In this document: positions 10,182 to 20,311 of the stretch, piece after piece | How positions within the stretch are numbered: position 1 is the first letter of the stretch | Layout: every line of letters begins with the position of its first letter | Assembly: GCF_024213555.1 (NCBI RefSeq) | Contig: NZ_JANAVO010000002.1 | Location: 62,001-126,000 of the forward strand | Source of the DNA: Allokutzneria sp. A3M-2-11 16 | Lineage (GTDB): Bacteria > Actinomycetota > Actinomycetes > Mycobacteriales > Pseudonocardiaceae | Direction of reading: 5' to 3' | DNA length: 64,000 bases | Notes under the pieces: generated by a model | Told to the model about the DNA's origin: nothing | Databases searched by the model: none | What the model saw: the letters and a program-made list of their open reading frames with translations, nothing else | Position numbers and translations under genes: made by a program

Positions 10182-11027
10182 CTAGCCCAGGGGGAGCGGG
10201 AGGAGGTTGCCGGTGGCCTCGCGGAGCGCGGAGCGCATCGCCTCGCGCGGTGCGGGCCTGCCGGTGAACAGCTCGGACTGGCCGAACGCCTGGTGCAACA
10301 GCATGTCCAGGCCGGTCGCGACCGGGTTCCCCGCCTTCTCCGCCGCTGCGGCCAGCGGCGTCGGCCACGGGTGGTAGATCACGTCCAGCACGCTGGGCGC
10401 CTCGGCCAGCTCGGTGACCCACGGCTCCACGGCCGCGGTCGGCACCGTGCTGATCAGCACCGAGCAACCGTCGACGAGCTTCGCCGGGTCGACATCGACC
10501 CAGGTCACCGTGGTGACGGCCAGGTGGAGCCGGTCCGCGCACGCCTGCGCCTCGGCCGCGCGGGCCGGATCGCGGACGACGAGCCGGACCTGCCGCACGC
10601 CCAGCTCGGCGAGCCCGACCAGCGCGGCCTGCGTGGTGCCGCCCGCGCCCAGGATCACCGCGGGACCCGCCGCGATGGTGAAGCCCGCCGCCGCGCGCAG
10701 CGCCCCGACCACGCCGTCGACATCGGTGCAGTCGGCCCGCCACCCGCCTTCGACCGGGACGAGGGTGTTGGCCGCGCCCGCCATCCGCGCGCGGGGCGTG
10801 ACCTGCGCGGCCAACGCCAGCGCGGCGCGCTTGCCCGGCATCGTCACCGACAGGCCCGCCCACTCCGGGCCGAGGCCGCCGACCAGACCGGGCAGCGCCT
10901 CCTCGGAGCACTCGATCCGCTCGTACGTCCAACCGGTGAGACCGAGTGCCTCGAACGCGGCGCGGTGCAGCACCGGGGACAACGAGTGCTCGACGGGCGA
11001 GCCCAGGATGGCCGCCTTGCGAGCCAT
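10182..11027 (-). CDS. aroE: Shikimate dehydrogenase
   Basis: NADP-dependent reduction of 3-dehydroshikimate to shikimate. The 281-aa protein has the substrate-binding SPVEHSLSPVLHRAAFEALGL opening (split here at the S-x-S pair), a catalytic Lys in SVTMPGKRAAL (the family usually has NVTxPxK), the NTLV and DGVVGAL segments, and the nucleotide motif VILGAGGTTQA. The GAGGxx motif carries T where A/G is usual. The ATG overlaps the mltG stop (TGATG). It is separated from the other aro genes by about 6 kb. Confidence 0.93.
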   Translation of the reverse strand: MARKAAILGSPVEHSLSPVLHRAAFEALGLTGWTYERIECSEEALPGLVGGLGPEWAGLSVTMPGKRAALALAAQVTPRARMAGAANTLVPVEGGWRADCTDVDGVVGALRAAAGFTIAAGPAVILGAGGTTQAALVGLAELGVRQVRLVVRDPARAAEAQACADRLHLAVTTVTWVDVDPAKLVDGCSVLISTVPTAAVEPWVTELAEAPSVLDVIYHPWPTPLAAAAEKAGNPVATGLDMLLHQAFGQSELFTGRPAPREAMRSALREATGNLLPLPLG

Positions 11028-12229
11028 CAGTAGGCGCCCTTCGCCTGGGCCGCGCGGACGTTGGCGTTGTGGTCGTCGAGGTCCTTGGCGAAGCAGGACT
11101 TGCCCTGCTTGTCGCAGCGCACGAAGTACAGGTAGTCGCTGGGCTCCGGGGTGATCGCGCTGGAGATCGCGCCCGCGCTCGGCGAGCCGATCGGGGTCGG
11201 CGGCAGGCCCTGGACGGCATAGGTGTTGTACGCGCCCGCCTTGTCCCGGTCGGCGCTGTTGGTGCGGATGTTCGGCCGGTCCAGCGGGTAGTTGACCGTG
11301 GAGTCGTACTGCAGCCGCATCCCGATCGCCAGCCGGTTGCGCGTCACCTGCGCGATCTTGCCGAAGTCCGGGGTCGCGGCCTCCTTCTCCACCAGGGAGG
11401 CCATCACCAGCAGCTGGTAGGGCGAGAAGCCGGTCTTGTCGGCCGACTTCGGCAGCCCGGCCGCCTGGAGCCTGGCCGAGGCCGTGGTCAGCAGCGCGCG
11501 CAGCACGTTCTCCGGGGTCTCACCGGGCTTCACGTCGTACTTGCCCGGCATCAGCAGGCCCTCGAAGCGCCGCCGCGGCTCGGTGGCCTTGGACGCCTCG
11601 GTGATCACCCACTCCGGCGCGCCGAGCTCGGCGAGGTCGGCCTTCTCCATGGCGGTGCGCACCTGCTCGGCGGTCAGGCAGGTGTTCTTGCCGTTGAGCT
11701 CCGCGCAGCTGGCCTTGGCGATCAGCGAGATGATCCCCTGGTTGACCTTGCCGCTGGCCACGGTCACATCGTCGAGCTGGAAGCCGCCGCGGATCTCCAT
11801 CTCGCCGACCCTGGCGTTCTTGCGCACCAGGCCCGCGATCGCGTTGGCCCCCGACATCTTGGTCTTGAGCACGTAGTAGCCGGGCTGCACCGAGCCCGCC
11901 GACTCGTTCTCCTGCGCGGCGGCGGTGTAGGCGCGCACGCTGGCCACCACGCCCGCGTCCATCAGGCTCTGCCCGGTCTGGGAGATGGTGCCCGGCTCGA
12001 CCTTGACCACGACGTCGGAGTCACCGGCGCCCTCGAAGTCCTCGTAGCTGGTCAGCCCGAACAGCGACTGCACGCCGTACCAGACGCCGATGCCGAGGAT
12101 CACCACCGCGGCCAGGCCGCCGACCAGCAGGACCTTGCGGCGCCGCTGGCTGTCGGCGGCAGCGGCGAGGCGGCCGCGGCGCGGCTTCTCCTCAGCCGGT
12201 CCCTCGTCGAAGAGGTCGAGGTCGTTCAC
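11027..12229 (-). CDS. mltG: Endolytic murein transglycosylase (YceG family)
   Basis: Membrane-anchored lytic transglycosylase that cuts nascent glycan strands. The 400-aa protein has a charged cytoplasmic N-terminus, one transmembrane segment at about residues 32-52, and the YceG domain. The catalytic Glu lies in MASLVEKEAATPDF, followed by NRLAIGMRLQYDSTVNY and GLPPTPIGSPS. It sits between ruvX and aroE in the standard actinobacterial order, 6 nt from the ruvX stop. Confidence 0.93.
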   Translation of the reverse strand: MNDLDLFDEGPAEEKPRRGRLAAAADSQRRRKVLLVGGLAAVVILGIGVWYGVQSLFGLTSYEDFEGAGDSDVVVKVEPGTISQTGQSLMDAGVVASVRAYTAAAQENESAGSVQPGYYVLKTKMSGANAIAGLVRKNARVGEMEIRGGFQLDDVTVASGKVNQGIISLIAKASCAELNGKNTCLTAEQVRTAMEKADLAELGAPEWVITEASKATEPRRRFEGLLMPGKYDVKPGETPENVLRALLTTASARLQAAGLPKSADKTGFSPYQLLVMASLVEKEAATPDFGKIAQVTRNRLAIGMRLQYDSTVNYPLDRPNIRTNSADRDKAGAYNTYAVQGLPPTPIGSPSAGAISSAITPEPSDYLYFVRCDKQGKSCFAKDLDDHNANVRAAQAKGAY

Positions 12230-12234
12230 TCAGA

Positions 12235-12732
12235 TCAACCCTCCTGGGTGGCAGGTCGGGTACGGGCGCGCAGGTCGAGCCATCCCTGGAGGATCTCGAC
12301 GGCGGCGGCCTGGTCGATGACCGACCGCTGCTTCTTCCCGCGCACCCCTCGGTCGGAGAGCATCCGGGTCGCGGAGACCGTGGTCAACCGCTCGTCGGAG
12401 AGGCGGACGGGCACCGGCGCGATCCGCCCGGCCAGCACGGCGGCGTAGGCCGTCGCGGCCTCGGCCGCGGGACCGTGCCGTCCGGCCAGCGTGCGCGGCA
12501 GACCGACCACCACCTCGACCACCTCGTGTTCCCCGACGAGTCCCACGAGCTGGTCGAGGTCCCGGCCAGCCTTCTCGTCGCGCGCCAGGGTAGCGAGGGG
12601 GCTGGCGAGGAACGGCGCCGGATCGCTCAGCGCCACCCCGACGCGCACCGAGCCCACGTCGACGCCGAGGCGCCGCCCGGGACCCGGATCGTCCGGGCCC
12701 GGGCGGTCGGGACTGATCGCGGCGTCTCTCAC
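12235..12732 (-). CDS. ruvX: Putative pre-16S rRNA nuclease / Holliday junction resolvase (YqgF)
   Basis: RNase H-fold nuclease of 165 aa. The landmarks are [15 protein letters not shown] (first catalytic Asp), [20 protein letters not shown], and the terminal Asp in [12 protein letters not shown]. The first 20 residues are a proline-rich extension. The start ATG overlaps the alaS stop by 4 nt, so translation is coupled. Confidence 0.93.
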   Translation of the reverse strand: MRDAAISPDRPGPDDPGPGRRLGVDVGSVRVGVALSDPAPFLASPLATLARDEKAGRDLDQLVGLVGEHEVVEVVVGLPRTLAGRHGPAAEAATAYAAVLAGRIAPVPVRLSDERLTTVSATRMLSDRGVRGKKQRSVIDQAAAVEILQGWLDLRARTRPATQEG

Positions 12733-15395
12733 GAGCCGCCGAGGGCGCGGCGCAGCGCGGTCACGGCCTCGCCGACCCCGGCGGCCTTGGTGCCACCGCC
12801 CTGGGCCATGTCGGGCTTGCCGCCGCCGCGGCCGTCGATGGCGGGCAGGAAGCTCTTCACCAGGTCACCGGCCTTGAGCTTGGCGTCCCTGGCGGCGGGG
12901 GTGGTGGCGACCACGAAGCTGACCTTGCCGCCGTCCGGCTCGGCGGAGAACAGGGCGACGACCCCGTTCACCCCGCCGACGCGGTTGCGGACCTCCATGG
13001 TGAGGGCGCGCAGGTCGTTGCCGCTGACCCCGTCCGGCACCCGCTCGGCGACCAGCACGGTGCCGTTCACGTCCTGCCCCTTGGCGGCCAGGTCACCGGC
13101 GGACTGGAGCACGGCGGCCACGCGCATGCGGTCGATCTCCCGCTCGGCGTCGCGAAGGCGGCCGAGGATGCCGGAGACGCGCTCGGGCAGCTCGTGCGTG
13201 GGCACCTTCAGCTGGTCGGCCAGCTGCGAGACGAGCAGCCGCTCCTTGCTGGTGTGCCGGAGGGCGTCCATGCCGACCAGGGCCTCGACGCGGTGCACGC
13301 CGGAGCCGATCGAGGAGTCGGCGACCAGCTTGACCATGCCGAGCTGGCCGATCCGCTTCACGTGGGTGCCACCGCACAGCTCGCGCGAGTACTCGCCCAT
13401 GTCGACGACGCGGACGTCGTTGCCGTACTTCTCGCCGAAGAGGGCGACGGCGCCCAGCTCCAGGGCCTTGTCCATGGTCGTGGTGAACGACTTCACCTCG
13501 ACGTCGTCCAGGAGGTAGGCGTTGACCTCCTCCTCGACCCCGCCGAGCACGGTGGCCGAGACCGGGCCGGGCGTGGTGAAGTCGAAGCGCATCCTCCCCG
13601 GCGAGTTCAGCGATCCGGCCTGGGCGGCGCGCTTGCCGTAGGCGGAGCGGACGGCGGCGTGCACCAGGTGGGTGGCCGAGTGCGAGCGCTCGACGGCGAG
13701 GCGCCGGTCCTCGTCCACGTGGGCCTGGACGACGTCGTCGATGGCGACCTCACCGGCGAGCACCTTGGCCTTGTGCACGAACAGCCCGGGAACGGCCTTC
13801 TGCACGTCGGTGACGGAGATCTGCACGTTGTCGCCGACCAGCACGCCGGTGTCGCCGACCTGGCCGCCGCTCTCGGCGTAGAAGGGCGTGCGGTCCAGGA
13901 ACAGCTCGACCTCGGTGCCGGTGCCGGCGCTGCGCACCGGGACGCCGCCGACCAGCAGGCCGACCACGCGCGAGTCGGAGTCCAGGTCGGTGTAGCCCAG
14001 GAACTCGGTGGTGCCGTGCTGTTCGAGCACCGAGCGGTAGACGGTCAGGTCGCCGTGCCCGGTCTTGCGCGAGGCGGCGTCGGCCTTGGCCCGCTGCCGC
14101 TGCTCGGCCATCAGGCTCCGGAAGCCCTCCTCGTCCACGGTCAGGCCCTGCTCGGCGGCCATCTCCAGGGTGAGGTCGATCGGGAAGCCGAAGGTGTCGT
14201 GCAGCTGGAAGGCCTTGTCCCCGGCGAGCTGCCCGCTCCCGGCGGCCACGGTCTCGGCGGCGGCCACGTCGAAGATCTTCGAGCCCGAGGTGAGGGTGGC
14301 CAGGAAGGCCTCCTCCTCGGTCCGCATCACGGCCTCGATCCGGTCGAAGTCGGCGACCAGCTCGGGGTAGGACGGGCCCATGGCGTCGCGCACCACGGCG
14401 GTGAACTCGGCCAGCACCGGCTCCTGCACGCCGAGCAGGCGGGTGGAGCGGACAATGCGGCGCAGCAGGCGGCGCAGCACGTAGCCGCGGGCCTCGTTGC
14501 CGGGGGTGACGCCGTCGGCGACCAGCATGACGCCGCTGCGGGCGTGGTCGGCGATCACGCGGAAGCGCACGTCGTCGACCGGGTTGGAGCCGTAGGCGCG
14601 GCCGGAGAACTTCTCGGCGGCGGTGATCACCGGGCGGACCAGGTCGGTCTCGTAGACGTTGTCCACGCCCTGGAGCAGGAAGGCCACCCGCTCGACACCC
14701 ATGCCGGTGTCGATGTTCTTGGCCGGGAGCTGGCCGAGGATCGGGTAGTTGTCCTTGCCCCCGCCCTCACCCCGCTCGTTCTGCATGAAGACGAGGTTCC
14801 AGATCTCCAGGTAGCGGTCCTCGTCGGCGACCGGACCACCCTCGACACCGAACTCGGGGCCGCGGTCGAAGTAGATCTCCGAGCACGGGCCGCAGGGGCC
14901 GGGAACGCCCATCGACCAGTAGTTGTCGGCCATGCCGCGGCGCTGGATCCGCTCGGCGGGGATGCCGGCGACCTTCTTCCACAGCTCGATGGCCTCGTCG
15001 TCGTCCTGGTAGACGGTGACCCACAGGCGCTCGGGGTCGAACCCGTAGCCGCCGTCCTCCAGCGACCCGGTCAGAAGGGTCCAGGCGTGCCGCATGGCCC
15101 CTTCCTTGAAGTAGTCGCCGAAGGAGAAGTTCCCGGCCATCTGGAAGAAGGTGTTGTGCCGGGTGGTCTTGCCGACCTCGTCGATGTCGCCGGTGCGCAC
15201 GCACTTCTGCACGCTGGTGGCGGTGGCGGTGGGCGGCGGGGCCTCGCCGAGGAAGTACGGCTTGAACTGGACCATCCCGGCGTTGACGAACAGCAGGTTC
15301 GGGTCGTCCAGGATCAGCGGGGCGCTGGGCACCAGTGTGTGCCCGGCCCGCTGGAAGTGGTCGAGGAAGCGCTGGCGGATCTCATGCGTCTGCAT
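12729..15395 (-). CDS. alaS: Alanyl-tRNA synthetase
   Basis: Class II synthetase of 888 aa, full length. The N-terminal catalytic domain opens [20 protein letters not shown] and contains [14 protein letters not shown] and [18 protein letters not shown]. The editing domain carries the zinc ligands SHSATHLVH and [12 protein letters not shown]. The C-terminal oligomerisation/C-Ala domain ends [12 protein letters not shown]. It heads the alaS-ruvX-mltG-aroE operon. Confidence 0.97.
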   Translation of the reverse strand: MQTHEIRQRFLDHFQRAGHTLVPSAPLILDDPNLLFVNAGMVQFKPYFLGEAPPPTATATSVQKCVRTGDIDEVGKTTRHNTFFQMAGNFSFGDYFKEGAMRHAWTLLTGSLEDGGYGFDPERLWVTVYQDDDEAIELWKKVAGIPAERIQRRGMADNYWSMGVPGPCGPCSEIYFDRGPEFGVEGGPVADEDRYLEIWNLVFMQNERGEGGGKDNYPILGQLPAKNIDTGMGVERVAFLLQGVDNVYETDLVRPVITAAEKFSGRAYGSNPVDDVRFRVIADHARSGVMLVADGVTPGNEARGYVLRRLLRRIVRSTRLLGVQEPVLAEFTAVVRDAMGPSYPELVADFDRIEAVMRTEEEAFLATLTSGSKIFDVAAAETVAAGSGQLAGDKAFQLHDTFGFPIDLTLEMAAEQGLTVDEEGFRSLMAEQRQRAKADAASRKTGHGDLTVYRSVLEQHGTTEFLGYTDLDSDSRVVGLLVGGVPVRSAGTGTEVELFLDRTPFYAESGGQVGDTGVLVGDNVQISVTDVQKAVPGLFVHKAKVLAGEVAIDDVVQAHVDEDRRLAVERSHSATHLVHAAVRSAYGKRAAQAGSLNSPGRMRFDFTTPGPVSATVLGGVEEEVNAYLLDDVEVKSFTTTMDKALELGAVALFGEKYGNDVRVVDMGEYSRELCGGTHVKRIGQLGMVKLVADSSIGSGVHRVEALVGMDALRHTSKERLLVSQLADQLKVPTHELPERVSGILGRLRDAEREIDRMRVAAVLQSAGDLAAKGQDVNGTVLVAERVPDGVSGNDLRALTMEVRNRVGGVNGVVALFSAEPDGGKVSFVVATTPAARDAKLKAGDLVKSFLPAIDGRGGGKPDMAQGGGTKAAGVGEAVTALRRALGGS

Positions 15396-15472
15396 GGCGG
15401 GAGTTCCTTACGAGGAGGTGCGGAAGAGGGCCCGGGTGCGGCGGGGAGCGCGGCGCTGTACGGCGCGGGAGG

Positions 15473-15820
15473 TCAGCTCCCCGCCCTGCGCGCTCGCCTG
15501 TTCCGCACGGTTCCGTCCTCTGCTTCCCAGCTCCTGCGCTCCCTGGACTGGGAGACGCGGTCAGTGCTCCTACTGTAACTGGAGTGTCGACCGGGATCGT
15601 TGGCCCTGTCGACGACCTCGCGCAGCTCGCCCTCGCGCTCGCTCATGCCCGCGCGCACGTCGGCGCCGAAGGAACCGACGGCGCTCGCCAGCTCGCTGAT
15701 CGCGTCGCCGAGGTTGGCCGCCACGCCCGCGGGGGTGAACGCCTGGGCCTTGGTGCCCGCCTTGCGCGAGAGCACGACGCCGGTCAGCACACCGATGCCG
15801 AGCCAGAACATGCGCCTCAT
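15473..15820 (-). CDS. DUF6167-like small membrane-anchored protein
   Basis: 115 aa with an N-terminal hydrophobic anchor (MRRMFWLGIGVLTGVVLSRK) and a hydrophilic tail rich in Arg and Ser. The opening matches a conserved actinobacterial family found between DUF948 proteins and alaS. Function unknown. Its ATG overlaps the DUF948 gene stop by 4 nt. Confidence 0.75.
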   Translation of the reverse strand: MRRMFWLGIGVLTGVVLSRKAGTKAQAFTPAGVAANLGDAISELASAVGSFGADVRAGMSEREGELREVVDRANDPGRHSSYSRSTDRVSQSRERRSWEAEDGTVRNRRARRAGS

Positions 15821-16233
15821 CGACGGCCGCCCCTGGTCTTGCGGCCAGCCTTGCGGGAGTGCTTGCCGGGCTTCTCCTCGGCGGCGCGGCGGCGGGCGCG
15901 CACGGCCTTGCTGACGCCGTAGGACAGCGCGGCGGCCTTCACCAGCGGACCGCCGAGCGTGGCGGTGAACAGGGAGGTGAGCGCCGAGACGTTGCCACTG
16001 ACCGCGCGGGCGTTCGCGGTGATCCCGTCGACCCGTTCCAGCTGCGTGTTGACGTGGTTCAGCGTGGTGTTGGCCCCGGTGAACAACGGGTCGGCGTTCT
16101 CGTGGGCCTTGCGCAGGGCCACGGTCGCCTCGTCGAGGGTGCGGCCGAGCTTGATCAGTGGAACCGCCAGCAGCAGCACCAGCAGCACGAAGGCGCCCGC
16201 TGCGATCAGCGCGGCGATCTGCCCTGGTGACAC
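15817..16233 (-). CDS. DUF948 domain protein
   Basis: 138 aa: an N-terminal transmembrane helix (residues 5-27), then a predicted coiled region (ATVALRKAHENADPLFTGAN) and a very basic C-terminus (residues 108-138). This matches DUF948 proteins, which lie upstream of alaS in many actinobacteria. The start is GTG 16233 behind GGAGGG. Its role is unknown; membrane localisation is inferred. Confidence 0.82.
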   Translation of the reverse strand: MSPGQIAALIAAGAFVLLVLLLAVPLIKLGRTLDEATVALRKAHENADPLFTGANTTLNHVNTQLERVDGITANARAVSGNVSALTSLFTATLGGPLVKAAALSYGVSKAVRARRRAAEEKPGKHSRKAGRKTRGGRR

Positions 16234-16402
16234 GTGCCCTCCTGGGGGAAGTCGGGGGAAGTTCGAGGCGGTGGACAGGCTACCGCGCGGTGATCTCGCG
16301 CTCGTTCGGGGCGTGTGCCCGGGGCCGCCGGGTATCCGGGTGAGGCGGAATCCCCAGAGCGGCGTGGCTCACTCAGCGGTTGACACGTGAAGCACTCTTC
16401 AC

Positions 16403-16421
16403 TTGGGTAAGGCTTGCCTAA
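16403..16421 (+). promoter_or_regulatory. IdeR/DmdR1-type iron box for the NIS siderophore operon
   Basis: TTGGGTAAGGCTTGCCTAA matches 15 of 19 positions of TTAGGTTAGGCTAACCTAA. It lies 56 bp upstream of the chosen start of the decarboxylase, followed by a second partial half (GCCTAGCCTAA). Iron-dependent repression of the operon follows. Confidence 0.85.
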
Positions 16422-16476
16422 CTAAGCTGTGCCTAGCCTAAATGGACTAGTCCCCCTGCTCCCCATCGGAGGTGCC

Positions 16477-17994
16477 GTGTCGCCGGCCGCCGAGGCCCCG
16501 CCTCGTCCACGCACTACCTCGACCATCCCGTTGGCCGGCACCGGTGAGGGCCTGGCCGAGGTCGCGGCCGCGCTCGCCCGTGCCGTCGGCGGGGCCAGCA
16601 CGGCGCGCCGCCCCTCCGGACCGCTGCCCGCGGGCTCCCCGCAGGACGTGCTGGGCGCGGTCACGAGCAGGCTCGGCCCGGCGGTGATCCCGGCGACCGG
16701 GGTCGGCGCGGACGCGGCGCTGTACCGCGTCGCGCGGCTGCTCGTGGAGCAGGGCATCGACCTGACCCACCCCTTCGCCGCCGCGCACCTCCAGCCGCCG
16801 CCGCTCGCGGTCGCGGTGGCCGCCGACGCGCTGGCCGGGGCGAGCAACGCCTCGCAGGACACCTACGACTCCGGGCCCGCGGGCATCGCGGTGGAGCGCT
16901 GGCTGGTCTCGACGCTGGCCAACCTGGCGGGCTTCGAGAAGCGCGCGGACGGCGTGCTCACCCCCGGCGGCTCGCTGTCCAACCTGATGGCGATCATGCT
17001 CGCCAGGGACACGGTGGCGCGGCGGCTGGGCATCGACATCCGCACCGACGGGGTGGCCGCGCTGGGCAAGCCGGTGGTGTTCTGCTCGGAGCTGGCCCAT
17101 TTCTCCACGCACCGGGCGTGCGCGGTGCTCGGGCTGGGCGAGGCCGCGGTGCGCGCGGTTCCGGTGGACGCCGACCGCCGCATGCGGCCGGACGCGCTGG
17201 TGGAGATGCTGGCCGGGCTGAACGCCGACGAGATCCCGCTGGCGGTGGTGGCGACCGCGGGCACCACGGACTTCGGTTCCGTCGACCCGCTGCCGGAGAT
17301 CTGCGAGATCGCCCGCGAGCACGGCATGTGGTTCCACGCGGACGCGGCTTACGGCTACGGGGCGCTGTTCTCCGACCGGCTGGCGTCGAAGGTGGCCGGG
17401 CTCCAACTGGCCGACTCGATCACCGTGGACCTGCACAAGATCGGCTGGCAGCCGTCCGCCGCGAGCGTGCTGCTGGTGGCGGACGGGACCGCGTTCACCT
17501 CGTTGGAACGGCAGGTCGACTACCTCAACCCGGCCGACGACGGCGAGCAGGGCTACGACGGCCTGCTCGGGGTGAGCCTCCAGACCACGCGGCGCCCGGA
17601 CGCGGTGAAGGTCGCCACGACGCTGCTCGCCTACGGGCGCACCGGACTCGGCTCGATGCTCGACACCTGCCACGACCTCGCGCTGCACGCGGAGGCGCGC
17701 ATCCGCACGGAGCCGGAACTGGAACTGGTCGCGGGCGCGAACCTCACCACCGTCGTCTTCCGGTACCGGGGCTCGGACGAGCTGAATGGCGCGCTGCGAC
17801 GGGAACTGCTGCGTTCGGGGCAGGCGCTGCTTGGCCGGACCTCCGCGTTCCGCGACGAGCCGGGATCTCCTTCTGTCACTTGCCTGAAGTTCACGTTGCT
17901 CAACCCGAACGCCGGTGTCTCCGACATCGACGCGCTGATCGACTTGGTCATCAGCACCGGCCGCCGGCTCGCGCACCAGGAGGGCGCAGCATGA
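16477..17994 (+). CDS. PLP-dependent group II decarboxylase (siderophore diamine formation, DesA/RhbB-like)
   Basis: Decarboxylates a basic amino acid (lysine or diaminobutyrate) to the diamine used by the hydroxamate pathway. The 505-aa protein has TPGGSLSNLMAIMLAR, ATAGTTDFGSVDPL, HADAAYGYGAL and the PLP lysine in SITVDLHKIGW. GTG 16477 is chosen because GGAGG at 16468-16472 precedes it; an upstream in-frame GTG at 16429 has no such site. First gene of a five-gene operon in which every later start overlaps the previous stop. No diaminobutyrate-forming transaminase is present, which favours lysine as substrate (inference). Confidence 0.88.
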   Translation: MSPAAEAPPRPRTTSTIPLAGTGEGLAEVAAALARAVGGASTARRPSGPLPAGSPQDVLGAVTSRLGPAVIPATGVGADAALYRVARLLVEQGIDLTHPFAAAHLQPPPLAVAVAADALAGASNASQDTYDSGPAGIAVERWLVSTLANLAGFEKRADGVLTPGGSLSNLMAIMLARDTVARRLGIDIRTDGVAALGKPVVFCSELAHFSTHRACAVLGLGEAAVRAVPVDADRRMRPDALVEMLAGLNADEIPLAVVATAGTTDFGSVDPLPEICEIAREHGMWFHADAAYGYGALFSDRLASKVAGLQLADSITVDLHKIGWQPSAASVLLVADGTAFTSLERQVDYLNPADDGEQGYDGLLGVSLQTTRRPDAVKVATTLLAYGRTGLGSMLDTCHDLALHAEARIRTEPELELVAGANLTTVVFRYRGSDELNGALRRELLRSGQALLGRTSAFRDEPGSPSVTCLKFTLLNPNAGVSDIDALIDLVISTGRRLAHQEGAA

Positions 17995-19769
17995 CCACCA
18001 CCACAGAAGCTGTTGTGTTGCAAGCAGATCCGCTTGATCACCCGGACGCTCGCGCCACCGCCGAGCACGCGCACCTCGAAGCGCTGCTGCGCTGCTGGCT
18101 CCAGGAGACCGGCGTGGAGGTGCTGCCGGGCCCGCTCTCGGTGGAGCTGCCGTCGTCCGGGCTGGCGCTCGTCACCGAGGTCACGCACTGCTCCGCGACC
18201 GGTTGGCACCGCTTCGCGCCGGTGCGCATCCGGCGCGGTGACGGCGGTGAGCTGTCCCCCGCCGACCCTGTGCTCGCGGTGAACCTGATCGCGACCGAGG
18301 CCGCCGCGCGCGGAGGTGCTCGCAGCGGTGGCGTTCCGACCGGCGAGGTGGCTGATCTCGTTGAGCGGACCGCGGAATCCGTGCGCCGCATGACGGAGTT
18401 CGTTTCCTCGCGTCGGGCAGCTCCGGAAGCGGAAGTGGACGCGTTCCTCAACGCTGAGCAGGCTTTGTTGTTGGGGCACCTGCATCATCCCGCGCCGAAG
18501 AGCCGCGACGGCGTGCACCCCGACGAGGCTCGGGCGTATGCGGCGGAGCTGCGCGGGAAGTTCCGGCTGTCGTGGTTCGCCGCCGATCCTTCGGTGGTTT
18601 CGCATGATGCGGTCGCGGGCGCTCCTTCGTTGGGCGGGCGGGACACCGTGCAGTTGATGGCGGACCTGGCCGAAGGTGGCCCGAACGACGGCCGTGTACT
18701 GATCCCGGCGCACCCGTGGCAGGCGCGAAACCTGTTGCTGCGCCCCAGGATCAGGGCTTTGGTGGAGTCCGGTCAGCTCCAGCCGCTTGGCGAGTTGGGG
18801 CCGGAGTGGTACGCCAGCTCCAGCCTCCGCACCGTGTACCGCTCGGACGCGCCGGTGATGCTGAAGCTGTCGCTGGGCCTGCGGATCACCAACTCGCGGC
18901 GGGAGTCCACGCGCACGGAGCTGAAGCGTGGCTTGGAGATCAACCGGCTGATCGACGCCGGGCACACCGCGTCGACCTACGGCGCCTTCCCGGGTTTCTC
19001 GATCGTTCGGGACCCGGCGTGGATCGCGGTGGACGAGCCCGGCCGTGCTGGCGGGCCCGAGATCACCGGGCTCGACGTCGCGGTGCGCGAGGTTCCCGCG
19101 GACGTCACCGACTACCGCTGCCTCGCCGGGTTGGTCGCGCCGCGTCCGGGCCTCGGGCGGAGCATGCTGGGCACGATTGTCGCCGGTCAGGGTGCCGGTG
19201 CGGCTTCGCGTTGGATTGCCGACTACACCGATCGCGTGCTGGTGCCGATGCTGCACCTGTACGCCGCGACCGGCATCGGCCTTGAGGCCCACCAGCAGAA
19301 CACCTTGGTGCGACTGGACTCCAGCGGTGGCGTCGCGGGTTCGGCGTTCCGCGACAACCAGGGCTACTACCTGGCGTCCTCGCACCTGCCCGCCCTGTTG
19401 GAGCGGCTGCGGATCGACGAGTCCACGCTCGCGGTGGTCGATGACTCCATTGTGGACGAACGGCTTTCCTACTACCTGCTGCGCAACCAGGCGCTTTCCG
19501 TGATCGGCTGCCTCGGCGTGGAGGGGCTGGCCGACGAGCGCGAACTGCTGTCGGTGATGGCCGGACGGCTCACCGCCGCGCTGCCCGCCCTCGCGGACGC
19601 AGGCCCGGACGGCGATCGGCTCGCGACGCGCTGGCTGAGCGCGGACAGCTTGCCCGGTAAGGGAAACCTGCTCACTCGCCTGCACGGCATCGATGAGGTC
19701 CTGGCTCCTTTGGACGCGCAGTCGGTGTACTTGGACATGCCGAATCCGCTCGTGCAGGTGGCTACGTGA
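17991..19769 (+). CDS. NIS siderophore synthetase, IucA/IucC family (first copy)
   Basis: ATP-dependent synthetase of 592 aa that joins a carboxylate to a hydroxylamine-bearing amine. Family marks include LIPAHPWQARN, SSLRTVYRSDAPVMLKLSLGLRITNSRR (read in two parts) and the FerIucA/FhuF-like C-terminus with LEAHQQNTLV and FRDNQGYY. In rhizobactin and aerobactin systems the synthetase at this position is IucA-like and acylates citrate first. ATG 17991 overlaps the decarboxylase stop (ATGA). Confidence 0.9.
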   Translation: MTTTTEAVVLQADPLDHPDARATAEHAHLEALLRCWLQETGVEVLPGPLSVELPSSGLALVTEVTHCSATGWHRFAPVRIRRGDGGELSPADPVLAVNLIATEAAARGGARSGGVPTGEVADLVERTAESVRRMTEFVSSRRAAPEAEVDAFLNAEQALLLGHLHHPAPKSRDGVHPDEARAYAAELRGKFRLSWFAADPSVVSHDAVAGAPSLGGRDTVQLMADLAEGGPNDGRVLIPAHPWQARNLLLRPRIRALVESGQLQPLGELGPEWYASSSLRTVYRSDAPVMLKLSLGLRITNSRRESTRTELKRGLEINRLIDAGHTASTYGAFPGFSIVRDPAWIAVDEPGRAGGPEITGLDVAVREVPADVTDYRCLAGLVAPRPGLGRSMLGTIVAGQGAGAASRWIADYTDRVLVPMLHLYAATGIGLEAHQQNTLVRLDSSGGVAGSAFRDNQGYYLASSHLPALLERLRIDESTLAVVDDSIVDERLSYYLLRNQALSVIGCLGVEGLADERELLSVMAGRLTAALPALADAGPDGDRLATRWLSADSLPGKGNLLTRLHGIDEVLAPLDAQSVYLDMPNPLVQVAT

Positions 19770-20311
19770 TACCCGTACCAGCGCTCACCGGCGAGTGGAC
19801 GTTGCGTCTGGCCGCGCCGGAGGGTGATGACCTGGATCTGGTGCACCGCTGGATGCACGAGCCGCACGTGTCGCGGTTCTGGAAGCAGGACTGGCCGAAG
19901 GAGAAGTGGCGGGAGGAGCTGGCGAGCCAGCTGTCCGGCGACCGCTCGCGACCGTGCTTCCTGATGAAGGACGGCGAGCCCGTGATGTACGTGGAGATCT
20001 ACCGCGTGGTGCGCGACCAGCTCGCCGCCGCGTACTCCGCGCTCCCCGGTGATGTGGGTCTGCACCTGGCGATCGGTGACACGAAGTGGACCGGGCGCGG
20101 TGTCGCGACAACCACGATGCCGTTGCTGGCCAAGGCTTTGCTCGACGCTGACGAGGACTGCACGCGCGTGGTCCTCGAACCCGACGTGCGCAACGTGCCC
20201 GCGATCCGGGCCCTGCGCAGCGGGGGTTTCCACCACCGGGGTGAGATCACCCTGCCCGACAAGACGGCCGCGCTGCTGGTCTACCCACGAACTGAGGAGG
20301 ACTTGCCGTGA
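19766..20311 (+). CDS. Siderophore acyltransferase, IucB/RhbD-like GNAT
   Basis: The 181-aa acyltransferase acylates the N-hydroxylated diamine to a hydroxamate. It opens WTLRLAAPEGDDLDLVHRWM and has MHEPHVSRFWKQDW, then GDTKWTGRGVATTTMPLL (CoA loop) and EPDVRNVPAIRALRSGGF. This is the pattern of the siderophore GNAT family of IucB and the mycobactin MbtK. GTG start inside the preceding TGA (GTGA overlap). Confidence 0.87.
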   Translation: MIPVPALTGEWTLRLAAPEGDDLDLVHRWMHEPHVSRFWKQDWPKEKWREELASQLSGDRSRPCFLMKDGEPVMYVEIYRVVRDQLAAAYSALPGDVGLHLAIGDTKWTGRGVATTTMPLLAKALLDADEDCTRVVLEPDVRNVPAIRALRSGGFHHRGEITLPDKTAALLVYPRTEEDLP